Position numbers and translations under genes: made by a program. The notes beneath the pieces are model-generated. The model saw only the letters and a list, made by a program, of their open reading frames with translations. It was not told the DNA's origin and ran no database searches. From Diplolepis rosae (taxonomy: Eukaryota > Arthropoda > Insecta > Hymenoptera > Diplolepididae), in contig JAPYXD010000466.1 of NCBI GenBank assembly GCA_030998225.1, positions 7,915,001 to 7,979,000 of the forward strand: 64,000 bases of DNA, read 5' to 3'. Positions 1 to 11,640 of this stretch are shown here, in pieces (the first letter of the stretch is position 1; each line of letters opens with the position of its first letter).

Positions 1-2347
1 TGCATTGCTCTGTATACTGCCTGAATGTAAGACGACACGGGGCATGCTCCCTGTTCACAGCTGAAAGGTATGCACCCATTATCGTATCGATTTGCGAATG
101 GATGGATGCAAATCGTCTATTCCATTCCTTATCTGCTTTTGCAAATACCTTGCAAGGTATAAATACTTCCGAGCCTTCACAGAAGAATCTGTTTAGAAAG
201 ATAAACTTGATGGACGAGTATATTGTCTTGACAAAATCTATCTCTGCAGCAAGCTCAGACCATATCTTGCATGTCGTGTCAAAATGAACATCTGCTGCTT
301 GCTGCTGTTGCTCAATGGTCCCATGAAGTTCTATGGCTTGGACAGCATCATCTATAAGGCCTGCAGTTATAGCAACGTCATCTTTCACAAGTATGCCTTT
401 GAGTTTGGCCATCCTAATACAGTATAGGCTCATATGTACATTGAGAACGGTATCAGCAGTCCCTGTCCATCCTTGGAATAGTCCCGAGGGCAGGGGGCAT
501 GATTTTATAAATCCACGCTTGTTAAGAATTGCCTGCACACCTTCCCATATGGAGTTAAGGCAAAATGACCGTGGTGCTTTAGTTGTCTTGACTAAATAAT
601 CATGGTGCGCCGACCATGCAGATCTGTCGCCTGACGGGCTCCACCCTGAGACATCATTCGAAATGATGATCACACGCTTGTTGACCCCTGGCCTAGTCAT
701 TTCACATATTTTGTTAAATGATCTCTGAATCTTGTAGTCAGGTTTTCTGATGGTAGCTCCATTGTATAAGTTGGCTATCGGAATTGCACATCTGTCGTAA
801 GTGGTGGTCGCTTCCCTGGTTATCGCATCTGCAGACCATGTTTCCCTAGCCTTCTTCCAAGGTTTTGTGTTCTCATTCTTAGCTGCCATCATCGCTATGA
901 TGTCCCATCTTAATGTCCGGTCGCATATTCCTTCTATCACGAATTCAGGATCAACCTTGTGAGCTAGTAACGGTGCCTCCTTAAGTGCATACAAGAGCTC
1001 ACTGTGTTCATGTCTTGGGATAGTTTTCATTTTCTCCATGTCCTTGTACGGCTCTGCTTCTGGCCTTACTCTGGTGACATTTGCAGCCTCCCAATACCAT
1101 GTAGGAACAAGGTCATTGAAGCTGAAATACCCCTCTATCCACGCTTTTCCATAGTCGTCTTCATGCGGTAGAGTGAATTTACCTTTACAGCACTTTTTGA
1201 ACCAGGGTTCATCCGACGCATTGTAGCCGGTGATTGCTCTGTATGAGACTGATGCCCCATGTTTGCAGAGTGCCTTACATAGGTCATATATTTTGACGTA
1301 ATTCATGAACCTGTGGAATGCACCTGTATCAGCCTTCTTGGGGTTCTTCATTGTTTCCGAAGCTTTCTTGAAGAGCAATCTCGGGTCGCAGTCAGGTGAT
1401 GGGAGTCCATAATACAGTGTCGATAGATCAAGTTTAGCCCTATCTGGTATGTTCAGGCTGTAAAGGTGATCATGCCACTGCACTGGCAGATCGAGTATGT
1501 CCCTGATATCAGCTTTCAGTTTTTCTGATTTCTTATCCCACTGAACATCTAATGTTTCCCCACATGAGTGGAATTCATTCTGAATTAGTGCCAAAGACTG
1601 TTTCATCACCCTTGCCAGACTGTCACTAAAACCACTGTAAATCATTGAATTTGAAATCCATAACCTGCACTTATCCATAGGTCCCACTATGTCATATCTT
1701 GGTTGGTCAAGCCAGCCTGTTGCTCGATAGTTGCATGCATATTGATAATTGCCTTCCCATCTCTTTGCAGTCAGGTGTAGCTGATCGAGTGTGGAATGGT
1801 CTATAACGTATATGGCATCTGAATATATCAAGAAGAAAAGATTTACAACTCTGTAAGTGACAGTGGTGCCCAAAGATCTGCCAGCCCTTGTCGAAGAAAA
1901 AGACAGCTCCTCAAGGTCAAACGGGGGCATACCCATTTTCATATTCTGATGTGCCTCTCTGTTTTCTGGTGAAACAGATGAAGTGAGCATAAAGGAAAAG
2001 GCTGTGTACCAGTTGTGCATCTTCCCCCATATTGCTGGTCCCCTGCAGTGAGGTATACAGCCATTTCCTTCAGCTTCAAATACATTTCCCCCTCGTCTGC
2101 CAGCTATTGCTCCTGCTGCAAATATATCATTGGCAAAACTCCAGGCTATTCTCATTTGGTCAGAAACTTTTGCGTTGGCTACTGCCTCGTACTTCCCGCT
2201 GATGTAGCCATGGGTGATCCTGAAAGCTGCAGAGCTATCGCAATATATTGGTAAGTCCTTATAAGAATTCATGATCCTTATCATGGTATTCCCTACTGTT
2301 CTTGAAAAGATCACATCGTCAACGCTTTCATCATTTAATTTAATCAT
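1..2347 (-). CDS. Endogenous viral element: RNA-virus RNA-dependent RNA polymerase (L-like), open and 3'-incomplete
   Basis: An open minus-strand frame runs from ATG at 2347-2345, with a stop codon immediately upstream, to the left edge: 782 codons with no stop. Polymerase motifs come in the right order and spacing: motif A DVSGWSP with its Asp at about residue 565, motif B QGWTGTADT at about 627, and motif C LIDDA with the first Asp at about 666. About 115 further residues follow before the edge. In viruses this enzyme copies RNA; here it lies in nuclear DNA beside transposons, so it is an integrated copy. The IDD form of motif C is, to my knowledge, reported for Qinviridae, but motif B also resembles dsRNA-virus forms, so the family is uncertain. 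Base composition looks less AT-rich than the flanks. There is no splice need and no visible damage. The polymerase call is fairly firm; the lineage is not. Confidence 0.75.
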   Translation of the reverse strand, partial: MIKLNDESVDDVIFSRTVGNTMIRIMNSYKDLPIYCDSSAAFRITHGYISGKYEAVANAKVSDQMRIAWSFANDIFAAGAIAGRRGGNVFEAEGNGCIPHCRGPAIWGKMHNWYTAFSFMLTSSVSPENREAHQNMKMGMPPFDLEELSFSSTRAGRSLGTTVTYRVVNLFFLIYSDAIYVIDHSTLDQLHLTAKRWEGNYQYACNYRATGWLDQPRYDIVGPMDKCRLWISNSMIYSGFSDSLARVMKQSLALIQNEFHSCGETLDVQWDKKSEKLKADIRDILDLPVQWHDHLYSLNIPDRAKLDLSTLYYGLPSPDCDPRLLFKKASETMKNPKKADTGAFHRFMNYVKIYDLCKALCKHGASVSYRAITGYNASDEPWFKKCCKGKFTLPHEDDYGKAWIEGYFSFNDLVPTWYWEAANVTRVRPEAEPYKDMEKMKTIPRHEHSELLYALKEAPLLAHKVDPEFVIEGICDRTLRWDIIAMMAAKNENTKPWKKARETWSADAITREATTTYDRCAIPIANLYNGATIRKPDYKIQRSFNKICEMTRPGVNKRVIIISNDVSGWSPSGDRSAWSAHHDYLVKTTKAPRSFCLNSIWEGVQAILNKRGFIKSCPLPSGLFQGWTGTADTVLNVHMSLYCIRMAKLKGILVKDDVAITAGLIDDAVQAIELHGTIEQQQQAADVHFDTTCKIWSELAAEIDFVKTIYSSIKFIFLNRFFCEGSEVFIPCKVFAKADKEWNRRFASIHSQIDTIMGAYLSAVNREHAPCRLTFRQYTEQC

Positions 2348-3660
2348 TTAATACATTTATAACGGGTAACCTCCGCTGAAACGTCAAAAGAATAAAATCT
2401 TGAACAATGCGGACCCGAGGACTCGGGATTACCTTCGGTGTCACCGGCGTTACTAAGGCGGCTTCTAAACTGAGCGCCTGGCGTGTCTCGACGCCATATT
2501 TATACAAGCAAGAACCCTGAAAATAAGAACTTAGCATGCAAAAAAAAGGCGAAGCCAAGCAGGGTTTTCGGCTAGGGTTATTATGGATTCGGGAGTCCGT
2601 ATCAGGTAAAGGTTTGGAGGTTAAGGAAGGGATCTTAACCTAAACATAGGAGCTCTCATGCAAGCCAAAAAAAGAAAATAAATTAAGCTGCGTACAATTT
2701 TAACGAGAACTACAATTTGTTTATTAATGGGCAAAGCCCTGGCTCGATATAAATACAAAAGACCTCGAATAAAATTAATATAATATCGTGGCCAACATGG
2801 CTCGTGATATAAGAAAAGAAGCAGAGCTCTGAGAGAGCCTGAGAGCCACGGTTCATGAAAATAATAATTTTAATACGGCCCGGAATAGAGTCTCAAAGAC
2901 TTACCGAGGATCTGGCCGCAATCTCGCGCCTAGTTGCGTCTAAATCAAAGTCCATGTCGGCGTCCATGGGAAGTAAAAAAAACTATCAAATCCTTTGAGG
3001 TTATTTTGCGCTCGGGCAACAACGACAGAATAAAGCTGCGCGCCAAAGGTGTCGCGCAGTTTTATTACATCAGCTGGAAAGGCTGCGCACGCGCGTGAAG
3101 CTCAGGTTTGCGCGGGCGACTCGTCTTGTGAGGACGACGGCGCCAGGCAACCAATGAGCTGAAGCGTCTATCGTTCAGCATGCCCCATTGGCTTAAAACG
3201 TAGAGGGGTGCGTTTAAACTACGTTGAGTTTGTACTGCACAACACAGCAGTTACAAATAGACAAGGCTAATATACAATATATAATACAATATCTAATTGT
3301 TCCAACCCGTCATGCCCTCTCTATATTAATTATAATAATAATGGTGCGACGGTGTTGGAAACCATGGGCTGCAGCACGTGGTCGTTTCAGATGCCATGCC
3401 TGCTGGGTGATGCCCTCTGTGGCTTGCCTGTGAACCCCTCTGCGTGCGATGGTAACACAGCGATCTCCTTGGCGGCGCCTTTCAAGCTGGTGTTTTTCAA
3501 TGAAACAAATAAAAAAAGAAAACGGCCAGAAAAACAATAAAAAATAAAAGAATTTTATGAGCAGCTCTCAGACTATCCCTGACAGTTTTGAGTTTTAATT
3601 AAAAGGTGGCTTGGGCTCGATCCTGTCGTTGCCGGTCGAGGCAAAAAAAGTTAACGTAAT
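2348..3660. other. Unassigned intergenic sequence upstream of the viral ORF
   Basis: No convincing gene. Short open frames at 2340-2558 (minus) and 3224-3540 (both strands) overlap each other and have no recognisable motif. Parts at about 2900-3150 are noticeably richer in GC than the surroundings. I see no terminal repeat that would mark the edge of the viral insertion. Confidence 0.5.
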
Positions 3661-3668
3661 TTACCACG

Positions 3669-4160
3669 TTACACTTCATATTTAATTCTTTTTGGTATTT
3701 CTGCTGGTTTCTTTGAGTGATTTTGAATGGGTACTTTTATAATTCCGTTCTTAATTTTATATATCCCGTCCGGTACTGTGTCTTGATCGATTATTAATAC
3801 ATCTTGATCGTCTCCTGCCGCCGGGATTCTAAATATTTTTGATGTTTTTGCCGGTATAAAATCTCCATCTACTTGTAACGGTAATTTCTTTTTATACAAA
3901 ACTAAAAAATCTGATGTAATTGTATATCGGTCATGTTTCGAGAAAAATTTGAGTCCGATAATTCCATCTTCCGGTAGAGGAAAATCGTTGGAGATAATAT
4001 GAAATATGTGATCTTTATTGAAAAAGTTAAATTTTACGGTTTCACTTGAAACGTGTTCATCCCGTCCCATAACAAATTTTTTAAAGTGTTTTTGTCTAAC
4101 GTCTCGTTCGTCTAGGATCTTTTCGTTTATCAGGTTGATTGATGTTCCAGAGTCGACTAG
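3669..4160 (-). pseudogene. Gypsy-type pol start: retropepsin-like aspartic protease
   Basis: The pol frame overlaps the end of gag. Close to its start it reads LLVDSGTSINLI, containing the DSG active-site triad of retropepsins (bases about 4120-4160). The frame stays open to the stop at 3669 with about 160 codons, covering the protease and linker. In this family the protease cuts Gag-Pol. No reverse transcriptase motif follows, so the element is cut off here. Confidence 0.75.
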
Positions 4161-5044
4161 AAGTCGGTAACTTCCTGTTCTTCTTCTTGCTCTAATAGAT
4201 CTGAGTCTTCTGCATACGGCAGAAACTCGGCTGAGTCCTCGAAATCTTTTGTTTCTTGTACTTCTTCCGGTGTCATATCTATTGCATCCGTGCTTTCCTC
4301 TTGCAGCATTCTTAATGGATGTGGGGGTCTTTTGACGTTCTGGCCAGGTTGAAAACCCTGCCTAATGTGACATTGATTTGCAAAATAACCTGTTTTACCA
4401 CATTTATAACAATTCATTCTTACCCTGTCTTCCAGTGGTAGTGAATGATTGGGTGTTTTTATTCCATTAGTGTTGGCGTTAGGTCGTGATGGTGGTTTCG
4501 GCCTAGGTAGGTATTTCAATACAGGTCTCGTGACTACCTGTGTTCTTATAGGTTGACTTTCTTTTAACCACATTTCGGTTTCTATGGCATGCGTCTGTGC
4601 CTCCGTTATAGTATTGGGTTTTAAAAGTCGTATCTGCATACCTATCTCTTTCCTAAGGTTTAAAAGATATCGGTTCACTGCTTCTTGTTCTTCGAGCTTA
4701 ATTTTCAATCGACGTTCGGTAGGATTGATATGCTGTGCCTGTACAGCGTAATTGATTTCGTTTATAATCTGTCTGAATCTAAGTGTACAATTTTGGACAG
4801 ACTCAGTTGCTCCTTGTTTACAACTCTCTAGTTTTGATTTTAAAGCTAAAATTGAATTTGATGATTTTAAATTTTGTCTTAGTGCATCATATAAATCTTC
4901 GTATGAATTTATTTGTAGATATCTTATTGCTTTTTCTGCGAAGCCAGTAATTTTATTTGCCATAATTAAATCCAGTAGTAAATTAGGTTGTGAACATCTC
5001 GATTTTGCTCTCTTTATAGTTTTAATGAAATCTTCTATTCCCAT
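4157..5044 (-). pseudogene. Gypsy-type gag, capsid and zinc-knuckle part
   Basis: A frame of 295 codons. The first 150 residues look like a retrotransposon capsid region (helical, with a run resembling the usual SCTLRFRQIINE-type segment). A proline-rich linker follows, then a CCHC zinc knuckle reading CYKCGKTGYFANQC at about residues 212-225, which in this family binds element RNA. The tail is strongly acidic. The stop at 4157 overlaps the protease frame, the usual gag/pol arrangement that needs a ribosomal frameshift. The break at its 5' side makes the copy non-functional as it stands. Confidence 0.8.
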
Positions 5045-5559
5045 GTCGTCTTGTCGTTGATCCCTCGTATAGTTTCAATCGCGGTCTTTGCGTTGTTTCT
5101 GTCCTCTTCGATGATGTGTGGTGCTGAGGGGACGGGGAATCGTACGAAAGGCTGTGTGTTGATGTTCTCATTTCTGAGTCGTAAATTTTCTTGTGCTTGC
5201 TTGTCTTCTCGCTCTTCTCCGGACGAAGAGTCATTGGTCACCTCTAGGCGTTGTGTCGTTTCCCTGTCGGTTTCCACTTTTCCCGAGCAACCTACTTTCA
5301 CTGCCAGCCTAGAGATATCTTCTATTCTGTTGTCGTTTTCTCTTTTAAGCATATTGAAAGAGAGATTGAGAGATTCCATTTGGGCGAGCATTCGTCCTAA
5401 CAGTTCTTCCGTGGTGTGGGAGGGGGACTTGGCCCGGACGGGTGAATGAACTCTAGACATTGGAGCTGTCGCGAATGGATCGTTTAGAGAAAGTGACAAG
5501 TCGATCTGGTACAAAGTACCGTTTCGATATTTGTAAAACGCCGGTGTGCCTATTTTCAC
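5035..5559 (-). pseudogene. Gypsy-type gag, N-terminal part
   Basis: A frame of 174 codons with a hydrophilic, Glu/Arg-rich stretch in its second half. It ends with a stop just where the next gag frame begins (they overlap at 5035-5044), so one insertion or deletion near 5050 probably split a single gag. In the element, Gag would package the RNA into particles. No catalytic domain is expected. The assignment rests on its position between the leader and the zinc-knuckle gag part. Confidence 0.6.
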
Positions 5560-6417
5560 CTAATTTCCCTATTTTGATGAATGTTTGCGTAACGAATGGA
5601 TGTATCGCGTTACAATATTAAATGTTTCGGTTTTTTAATACTATAAAATTCGAAGCAATCGCCTATTGCAATTCCTTAGATTTTAATAGTAGTGTATTTG
5701 TTTTATTGAGGAACGACCAGTGCTCTAGAACACCAGGAGTATAGTCGACCCGATCTCATCACTACTTAGCCTCGCCGGTAATGTAATACAGTCGCCGTTC
5801 AACGAACGTAAGGAGGACTTATACTCAATGGCCTGAGATCGCTTTAAGTCGCGAAGTTAAAATGCTTAGATTTATATATATTTTTTATGCTTACGGTTTC
5901 TCGCTTCCGCTAACAGCTGAGATTCAGTGTCTCTGGATTCCGCGGAGTCCGCTGCGACTTTCTCAAGCGATGACGTATCAACCACTCTGCTGCTTGCTGG
6001 AAACGGGTTAGTTATTTGCTGCTATAGAGGTTACGGGCGTTGGTCAACCTGGTCCAATTCTTCTTAGGTTCTTACCGTCTATGTGACGTACCTCTTCCGC
6101 CTGTTTGCGGGACTCGTTCCAATTTGAATGTTCTTTAATCTGAATTTACGTAGTATAGGGCCTACTATGTTCAGCGCCTAATTATTTTCAGATAAATACT
6201 AATTTACTTTTATTTTATTTTCTTTCGGGCTTACCGTAGTGAAGTCCGGAGTTCTTGCCTTAATGAATCTCGTAAGATTCTCACTTGCTTCTGGTCCGTA
6301 GAATCCAGTTTCTTTTCTCAGTGCCGTCCGCGTTTCTATATGGTTCCAATTAATTTATTCCGTAGAATTTCGAGAACCGATAAAACTTAGCGGATCCTGG
6401 TAGGACCGCCAAAAAAT

Positions 6418-6586
6418 GTTATGCGTAATAACGTACAAAGATGTTTGAAGAATGTTACTGAGTCATTCGCTTAGAAAGCTCAGTAGTTAGTACTTTATTG
6501 GTCGGACAAGAACTGAGGAGTGGGCCCTGCGCTCTACATTATATAGGCCTCGAGTGCTGATAGAAGGGGTATCTTACCGTTAGGCA
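6418..6586 (-). repeat. Candidate 5' LTR of the gypsy-type element
   Basis: On the minus strand this segment begins TGCCTAACGG and ends GCATAACA. It contains a TATA-like CTATATAATG and an AATAAA, and is followed after a short T run by TGGCGGTCCTACCAGGAT, a plausible primer-binding site. No second copy exists in the window to confirm the ends. Confidence 0.4.
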
Positions 6587-7127
6587 TAAAAAACTACTTG
6601 TAGGAAAAAATTTTGTCAAAGATTATAAAGATTTGTTTAAAAAAATTTCCTGCGGTCTTTATCTCTTGAAATTGTTATAAAAATTAGATCGATAAACTTT
6701 TCATAAATTAAGAACAGTATAAGAAAAATGAATGCAAATTTGTTGAGAAATTCTTGAAAATCTTACAAAAAAATAATTATTTTCTGAATTCTATATAATA
6801 CGAAAAATGATTATAGATGCTAAATTTCATAATATAAACGATGATAAAATTTAAGAGATGAACGATGAAAAAAACGTATAGAAATATTTATTCTAGTTTT
6901 CTAAGAAATATATATACATATGTATCACAAATTGTTATAGTTTTTTTCTAACATTTTTATTATCATTAATGACAGTATCACCAAACTCCTCTCAACCCTC
7001 CTCCCAGAGCAAGGTTAAGAAAGTAGAACTCTGAGCTTAACTTTTCGCGTTCCAAAAATGGAAGGATCAATTTTTCTGCTCAAATGGCAGGGATTTTCAC
7101 AATATAATCACAAGGTTCGACTTGGTG
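6587..7127. other. AT-rich spacer
   Basis: Very AT-rich sequence with homopolymer runs. I see no gene, no paired repeat and no splice signals of interest. Confidence 0.5.
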
Positions 7128-8191
7128 GTTAAACTCACTGATCTCTATAATATACTGGATGCACAATGCCAATGGGAAAGTCCGCAAAGTCGTGTGCCCA
7201 ATTGAAGGCTGAGCCGCCATTTTTACTTAGGTTGATTACAAAGAATGTTGCGGTAAATTCAAATTTAGTAAAAAGGGAAAAGTGTAAATATTAAAGAAAC
7301 AATATGGAATCCACGCTTTTTTACCGGTATTAGTATTGATAGTATACATAATTAAACTAATGAAATGAAATTTATTGAATAATAATAAAATATAACTCGG
7401 TAATATTTATTATTATGGCATATAATGTTATATATATATTTAAAAAGGCATATGTATTTATTTCTTAACTAAAATTAAATATAAATTTATTATAAATTTA
7501 TTAAATATAGATTACAGAATTCAACAAGTTGGCGTATTTCATCATACGTTTAAATTTCTCAGGAGTAATAAGTTGCTCCAACTGAAAGAATAGAAATAAT
7601 TTTAAATACATACAAAAATTATAAACTATTGTATTTTTGGCGTTTACGAACATTTTAATTTATCAGAAAATAATAAAATTGGAAAAGAAACAAACCGTAA
7701 AATACACGGAGAAAAATAGTTGAAGTAATTTTACTCAACTCTGTCGATTAAACTTGGGACATAAGGACATTTGAACATCTATTAAATCCTAGTCGGGTAA
7801 AATCAATTTGATATATACCTAATTCACCCAAAGTGAATAACAATAAGCGTTACATAGGGAATGGTAAGGAGTTGAGTAAAACGTTATCGACGACAGGGCA
7901 CCAACATGCGTCAGTGGGTTAACATGAAATTTATAAGTATATCACCGACGCTTGAGGTGCTTCAAACCGTAGTTGGGTAAAATGAGCATCGGGCGTATTA
8001 TTTGAACTGGCAATGGTACGGTTCTCTTAAATAAAAAAAAAATTCTTACCTCGAGCCTACCAATAGTCATCCGGTACATACATAAACAACATACAAATAC
8101 ATTCGCACCATCCAGACGTAGCTAATCACATTTCAAATCACAAATACACTTAAACATATAACCTACATATATAAACCTAACTACACACTTA

Positions 8192-8952
8192 TAAAGGGTT
8201 TCCCAATAAGGGTGATATGTTTTGAAATTGAAAAAAAACACTGAATATTCATTCGGAATTGATCGAAATCTTTTTTATTATATTGGATATTCTATGCCAT
8301 TTATGATTTAAACAATATATCGGCCAAATGTCCCCCGAGACTTGAGCCAAAAATGCGTCTCATCAGAAAAGATGATTTTTTGATGAAAATTGGGATCATT
8401 TTCAATTGATTCCAGAGCCCAATCCGCGAACTCCCGACGCAAACGATGGTCATTAGGCTTCAGTTCTTGGGCCAGAATCATCTTATAGGGATGCAGGCCA
8501 AGATCCAATCGCAAAATACGCCAGGTAGTCATCCTGGACAGGCCCAATTCCTGAGATCGGCGTGGCACGGACAATTCACGGTTTTCCTCGATACTGGCCT
8601 GTACGGCGGCTATATTCTGTGTAGAACGTGCGGTACGTATACGATTTTTAGGCTTAGTATCCAATAGAGTAAATTCACTCTCCAACTTATCGATTATTCG
8701 ACGAATTGAGAGCGCGGATGGAGCAGAATGACGACCATATTTTGCACGATATACTCTTTGAACACCGACAAAACTTCTCGAATTTTGATAAAATAATTGG
8801 ACAATTTCCAAACGTTGTGGAAGCGTGAAACTACTCATGATTAAATGGCAAACCTTACTGATGACAACTGACAGCAGACGTCAAAAATTTCAGTTCAAAT
8901 GAGCCCGATAGGGACATTCAAAATCATATCACCCCTATTGGGAAACCCTTTA
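8192..8952 (-). mobile_element. Tc1/mariner-type element, internally deleted
   Basis: A 761-base element whose ends are inverted copies of TAAAGGGTTTCCCAATA (about 28 bases are near-identical), flanked by TA at 8190-8191 and 8953-8954. It contains a truncated transposase on the minus strand. Confidence 0.85.
8308..8838 (-). pseudogene. Tc1/mariner-type transposase, N-terminal two-thirds
   Basis: A frame of 176 codons. Residues 1-60 form a helix-turn-helix DNA-binding region of the kind common in insect mariner-like proteins (LPQRLEIVQLFYQNSRSF, followed by a predicted second helix). A second helical region runs at about 90-110. Near the end, IIFSDETHFWL contains the Asp that is the second catalytic residue in this superfamily. 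The frame stops soon after, so the third catalytic residue and the C-terminus are missing. It binds ends at most and cannot catalyse. Confidence 0.8.
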
Positions 8953-9329
8953 TATAGTACGATACGCTTTCGTCAAATCACGCACACGCTCCCTTACAAT
9001 GCTGAGATATAAAACTTAATACTTTCTTATATAGTGACTGCCTGAGTTATTCAGAGCTTGTGAGAGTAAGTGCCGTCAATAAAATTTTTGAGCCTTACTC
9101 AAGTAAAAAGAAATCAACTTTTTTCATAAATGATTAATGAAATATTTTTAAAAATTAATGTAATTGTCACGTCCCGCGACTCCACCACCTAGAGTAATAA
9201 ACAAATTAAGGAACCAATGAAGAGATCAAGGCAACATTACCACGTCCTTGATTATATTGACTCAACAGCAAGATCTAACAAGAAATAGGAAGATCGTTAA
9301 AATCGAAAGGCAAATCTAAATAGATATAT

Positions 9330-9795
9330 TTGGCTGTAACATTAACGCCAAGTAATAAATTTCATCGAAACGTGACTCATCGGTGAAGGCAACTCATTCG
9401 ACTTTCAGCTTCAACACCAAAATATGGAAAAGATCGTACACCTTGTTTTTACTTCCACAGTAGTTGACCTTTTCGTTAGAATCAAATAACAGACGAAATA
9501 GACTTGATATATTCGACTATGACACTAATGCCAGGTAATAAATTTCATCGAAGCATAAGTGATCAGAGAAGGCAACTCATCCGATCTTAAAATACCAAAT
9601 GTGGAAAAGATGATACACCTTGTTTTTACTTCCACAGTAGTTGAGCTTTTCGTTAGAATTGAATAACAGATAAAATAGATTGCGACATTAGTGCCAGGTA
9701 ATGAATTTCATTGGAACACGAGTCATCAGAGAGGGCAACTCACCCGATCTTAATACCAAATATGGAAAAGGTGGTACACCTTGTTTTGCTCCCAC
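9330..9795 (+). repeat. Tandem repeat, about 170-bp units, three copies
   Basis: Units are anchored by GGTAATAAATTTCATCGAA-like sequence at about 9350, 9533 and 9695, each followed by a shared CACCTTGTTTTTACTTCCAC. The third unit is shortened. The array lies upstream of the TATA box of the LTR-like segment, where U3 repeats often act as promoter elements. Confidence 0.8.
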
Positions 9796-9844
9796 CATGG
9801 GCAACCTTGCAAAAGTTCTATAAAAAGCGAAAGTTCTAATAGAG

Positions 9845-10045
9845 ATCAGTTCAGTCAACATCAGATTTCTACAATGTAACCAACGCGAGTTCAGTCAGTT
9901 CAGTCACTTAGTCGACATCAAATTTCTACAATGTAACCAACGCGAGCTCAGTTCAGTCACTTAGTCGACATCCAATTTCTACAATGTAACCAACGTGAGT
10001 TCAGTCAGTCAGACGACATCCGATTTTCACAATGTAACCGATTCC
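9845..10045 (+). repeat. Tandem repeat, about 55-60-bp units, four copies
   Basis: Four units share ATTTCTACAATGTAACCAAC followed by GTTCAGTCA runs. They lie directly downstream of the TATA box, so they would be in the transcribed part of the LTR-like segment. Confidence 0.8.
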
Positions 10046-10968
10046 ATGATGCTTATACGTTTCTCAATTTGATTGTCAATAAACATACTTTATATCAATA
10101 ACCATTCTCAATCACTGACTTCTCCTCATCCCTTAGAGAGGATCCTTTTCGACCCTTACATAAAACGAGGAATCTTTTAAGAAGAGAAATGTTACGTTTC
10201 TGACGTAACATAATTAATCAATTATTATAACTATGATTATTAATATATGTAATATAATTATTAAATTACATTTAGTATACATTTTTATTATAACGACGTA
10301 TGAAGTTTAGTGAAACTAAATTTTCAAATGTAGATTAAAAAATTGCATTATTATTAAGAAGTATCTTGTATAAAAACATTTAAAAGAAAGTTCTTTTATT
10401 TTCTGTGTTTTACATTTTCAAAATATGGATTTTACATTTGCGAATTCCAAATTATTATTCTGCCTGAGTAATTTATGTGATATTTCATATTTTATGTAAT
10501 ACACTTATCGACTTTTTTTTGTTTAAATTTTCATAATATCAATTTAATTTTAAGAATTTAAGTTTTTGAAATTAAAAATTTTAATGTGTGCCCAAGGCGC
10601 AGATTACTTTCATTCGTTCCTGCGTGAATAGATGTAGCTGTTGGAATAAATCTTACGATTCACGGTTTACTCAACTCTCGATTGAAGCGTAGAGTAGAAT
10701 GAACGGAAAGCTCTACTATTTTTGTGATTTAATAAAAGATTGGACTTTTATAGTTATACTACGAGTAATAATATATATATTTAAAAATTTTTAATGCACG
10801 CTTTCATACTTGCCCCTACACTTCTGAATTTTACTCAACTTTAATTAATTTTTGAACATTTAATATATCACAAATAAATACAATGATACTAAATAACTTC
10901 TAACTTGTCCTTATGTCCCAAATTTGATCGGAAGTTGACTAAAATTACTTCAACTATTTTTGTCCGTG

Positions 10969-11640
10969 TATAATTAATACTGAATGCAGATATTACATGA
11001 AAATTAAGTATGTACATGCTGTGACTAGTATGTTACTAAATAATAGAATCCAATTCTACAAAGACCTAAGTAATAATATAGAAGATTATTACTAAATAGT
11101 ACAAAACATCAGGTACAAAGTACTTCACAAGCAGAAAATCACTTAATTAAAAATCACCAGAGTATCACAAACAAGAAATTTTAAATGTCAAACTAAATTA
11201 GTAACTAATTCAACACCGTAATTTTTAAACTACATGCAAAAGTAATTCTTAAATGAAAACAATGATTTTATTTATTATTTTTTTATTATTTATTTATTAT
11301 TTTGTTTATTATTGTAATTATTTTTGATTTTTTTCTTTTAAGAATTGTTTATTTATTACTTTTGCATGTAGTTTAAAAATTAAGGTGTTGAATTAGTTAT
11401 TACTTTAGTTTGACATTTAAAATTTCTTGTTTGTGATACTCTGATGATTTTTAATTAAGTGATTTTCTGCTTGTGAAGTACTTTGTACCTGATGTTTTGT
11501 ACTATTTAGTAATAATCTTCTATATTATTACTTAGGTCTTTGTAGAATTGGATTCTATTATTTAGTAACATACTAGTCAAAGCATGTACATACCTAATTT
11601 TCATGTAATATCTGCATTCAGTATTAATTATAAATTAGGG
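10969..11640. repeat. Core palindrome of the foldback element
   Basis: The arms (about 10969-11250 and 11340-11640) are near-perfect inverted copies, for example GCAGATATTACATGAAAATT against its complement. They surround an AT-rich loop of about 90 bases with TTTATTATT repeats. This is the inner continuation of the arms of the 7136-12394 element. Confidence 0.85.

Larger units (their letters stand above)
3669..6586 (-). mobile_element. Ty3/gypsy-type LTR retrotransposon remnant (LTR, gag, protease only)
   Basis: Reading right to left, there is a candidate 5' LTR (about 6418-6586), a primer-binding-like site (about 6395-6412), a leader of about 850 bases, gag in two frames (5559 to 4157) with a CCHC knuckle, and the start of pol with an aspartic protease. 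The reverse transcriptase, RNase H, integrase and 3' LTR are not seen, so the copy is truncated after the protease. Confidence 0.75.
9165..10160 (+). repeat. LTR-like segment (possible solo LTR) with two tandem arrays
   Basis: The segment begins TGTCACGTCCCGCGAC and ends CGACCCTTACA. It holds a TATA box (CTATAAAAAGC at about 9820) and an AATAAA at about 10078, the order expected in an LTR. No matching target duplication was found, so the edges are provisional. Confidence 0.45.
7705..10968. mobile_element. Non-autonomous DNA element with CACGGA termini, nested in the foldback left arm
   Basis: The inverted ends read CACGGAGAAAAATAGTTGAA on the left and the complement of CACGGACAAAAATAGTTGAA on the right, and similarity extends for roughly 70 bases. 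Comparison with the undisturbed right arm of the host element shows a short TATA-like sequence at both junctions. Its interior holds a Tc1-like copy and an LTR-like segment, so most of its length is secondary insertion. Confidence 0.75.

Noticed and set aside
333..2254. Plus-strand frames at 333-599 and 2015-2254
   Set aside because: They lie opposite the long polymerase frame and have no motif.
2340..2558. 72-codon minus-strand frame upstream of the polymerase as part of the viral gene
   Set aside because: It is in another frame, ends at the polymerase start, and has no viral motif that I can name.
5051..5449. 132-codon plus-strand frame
   Set aside because: Antisense shadow of the gypsy-type gag.
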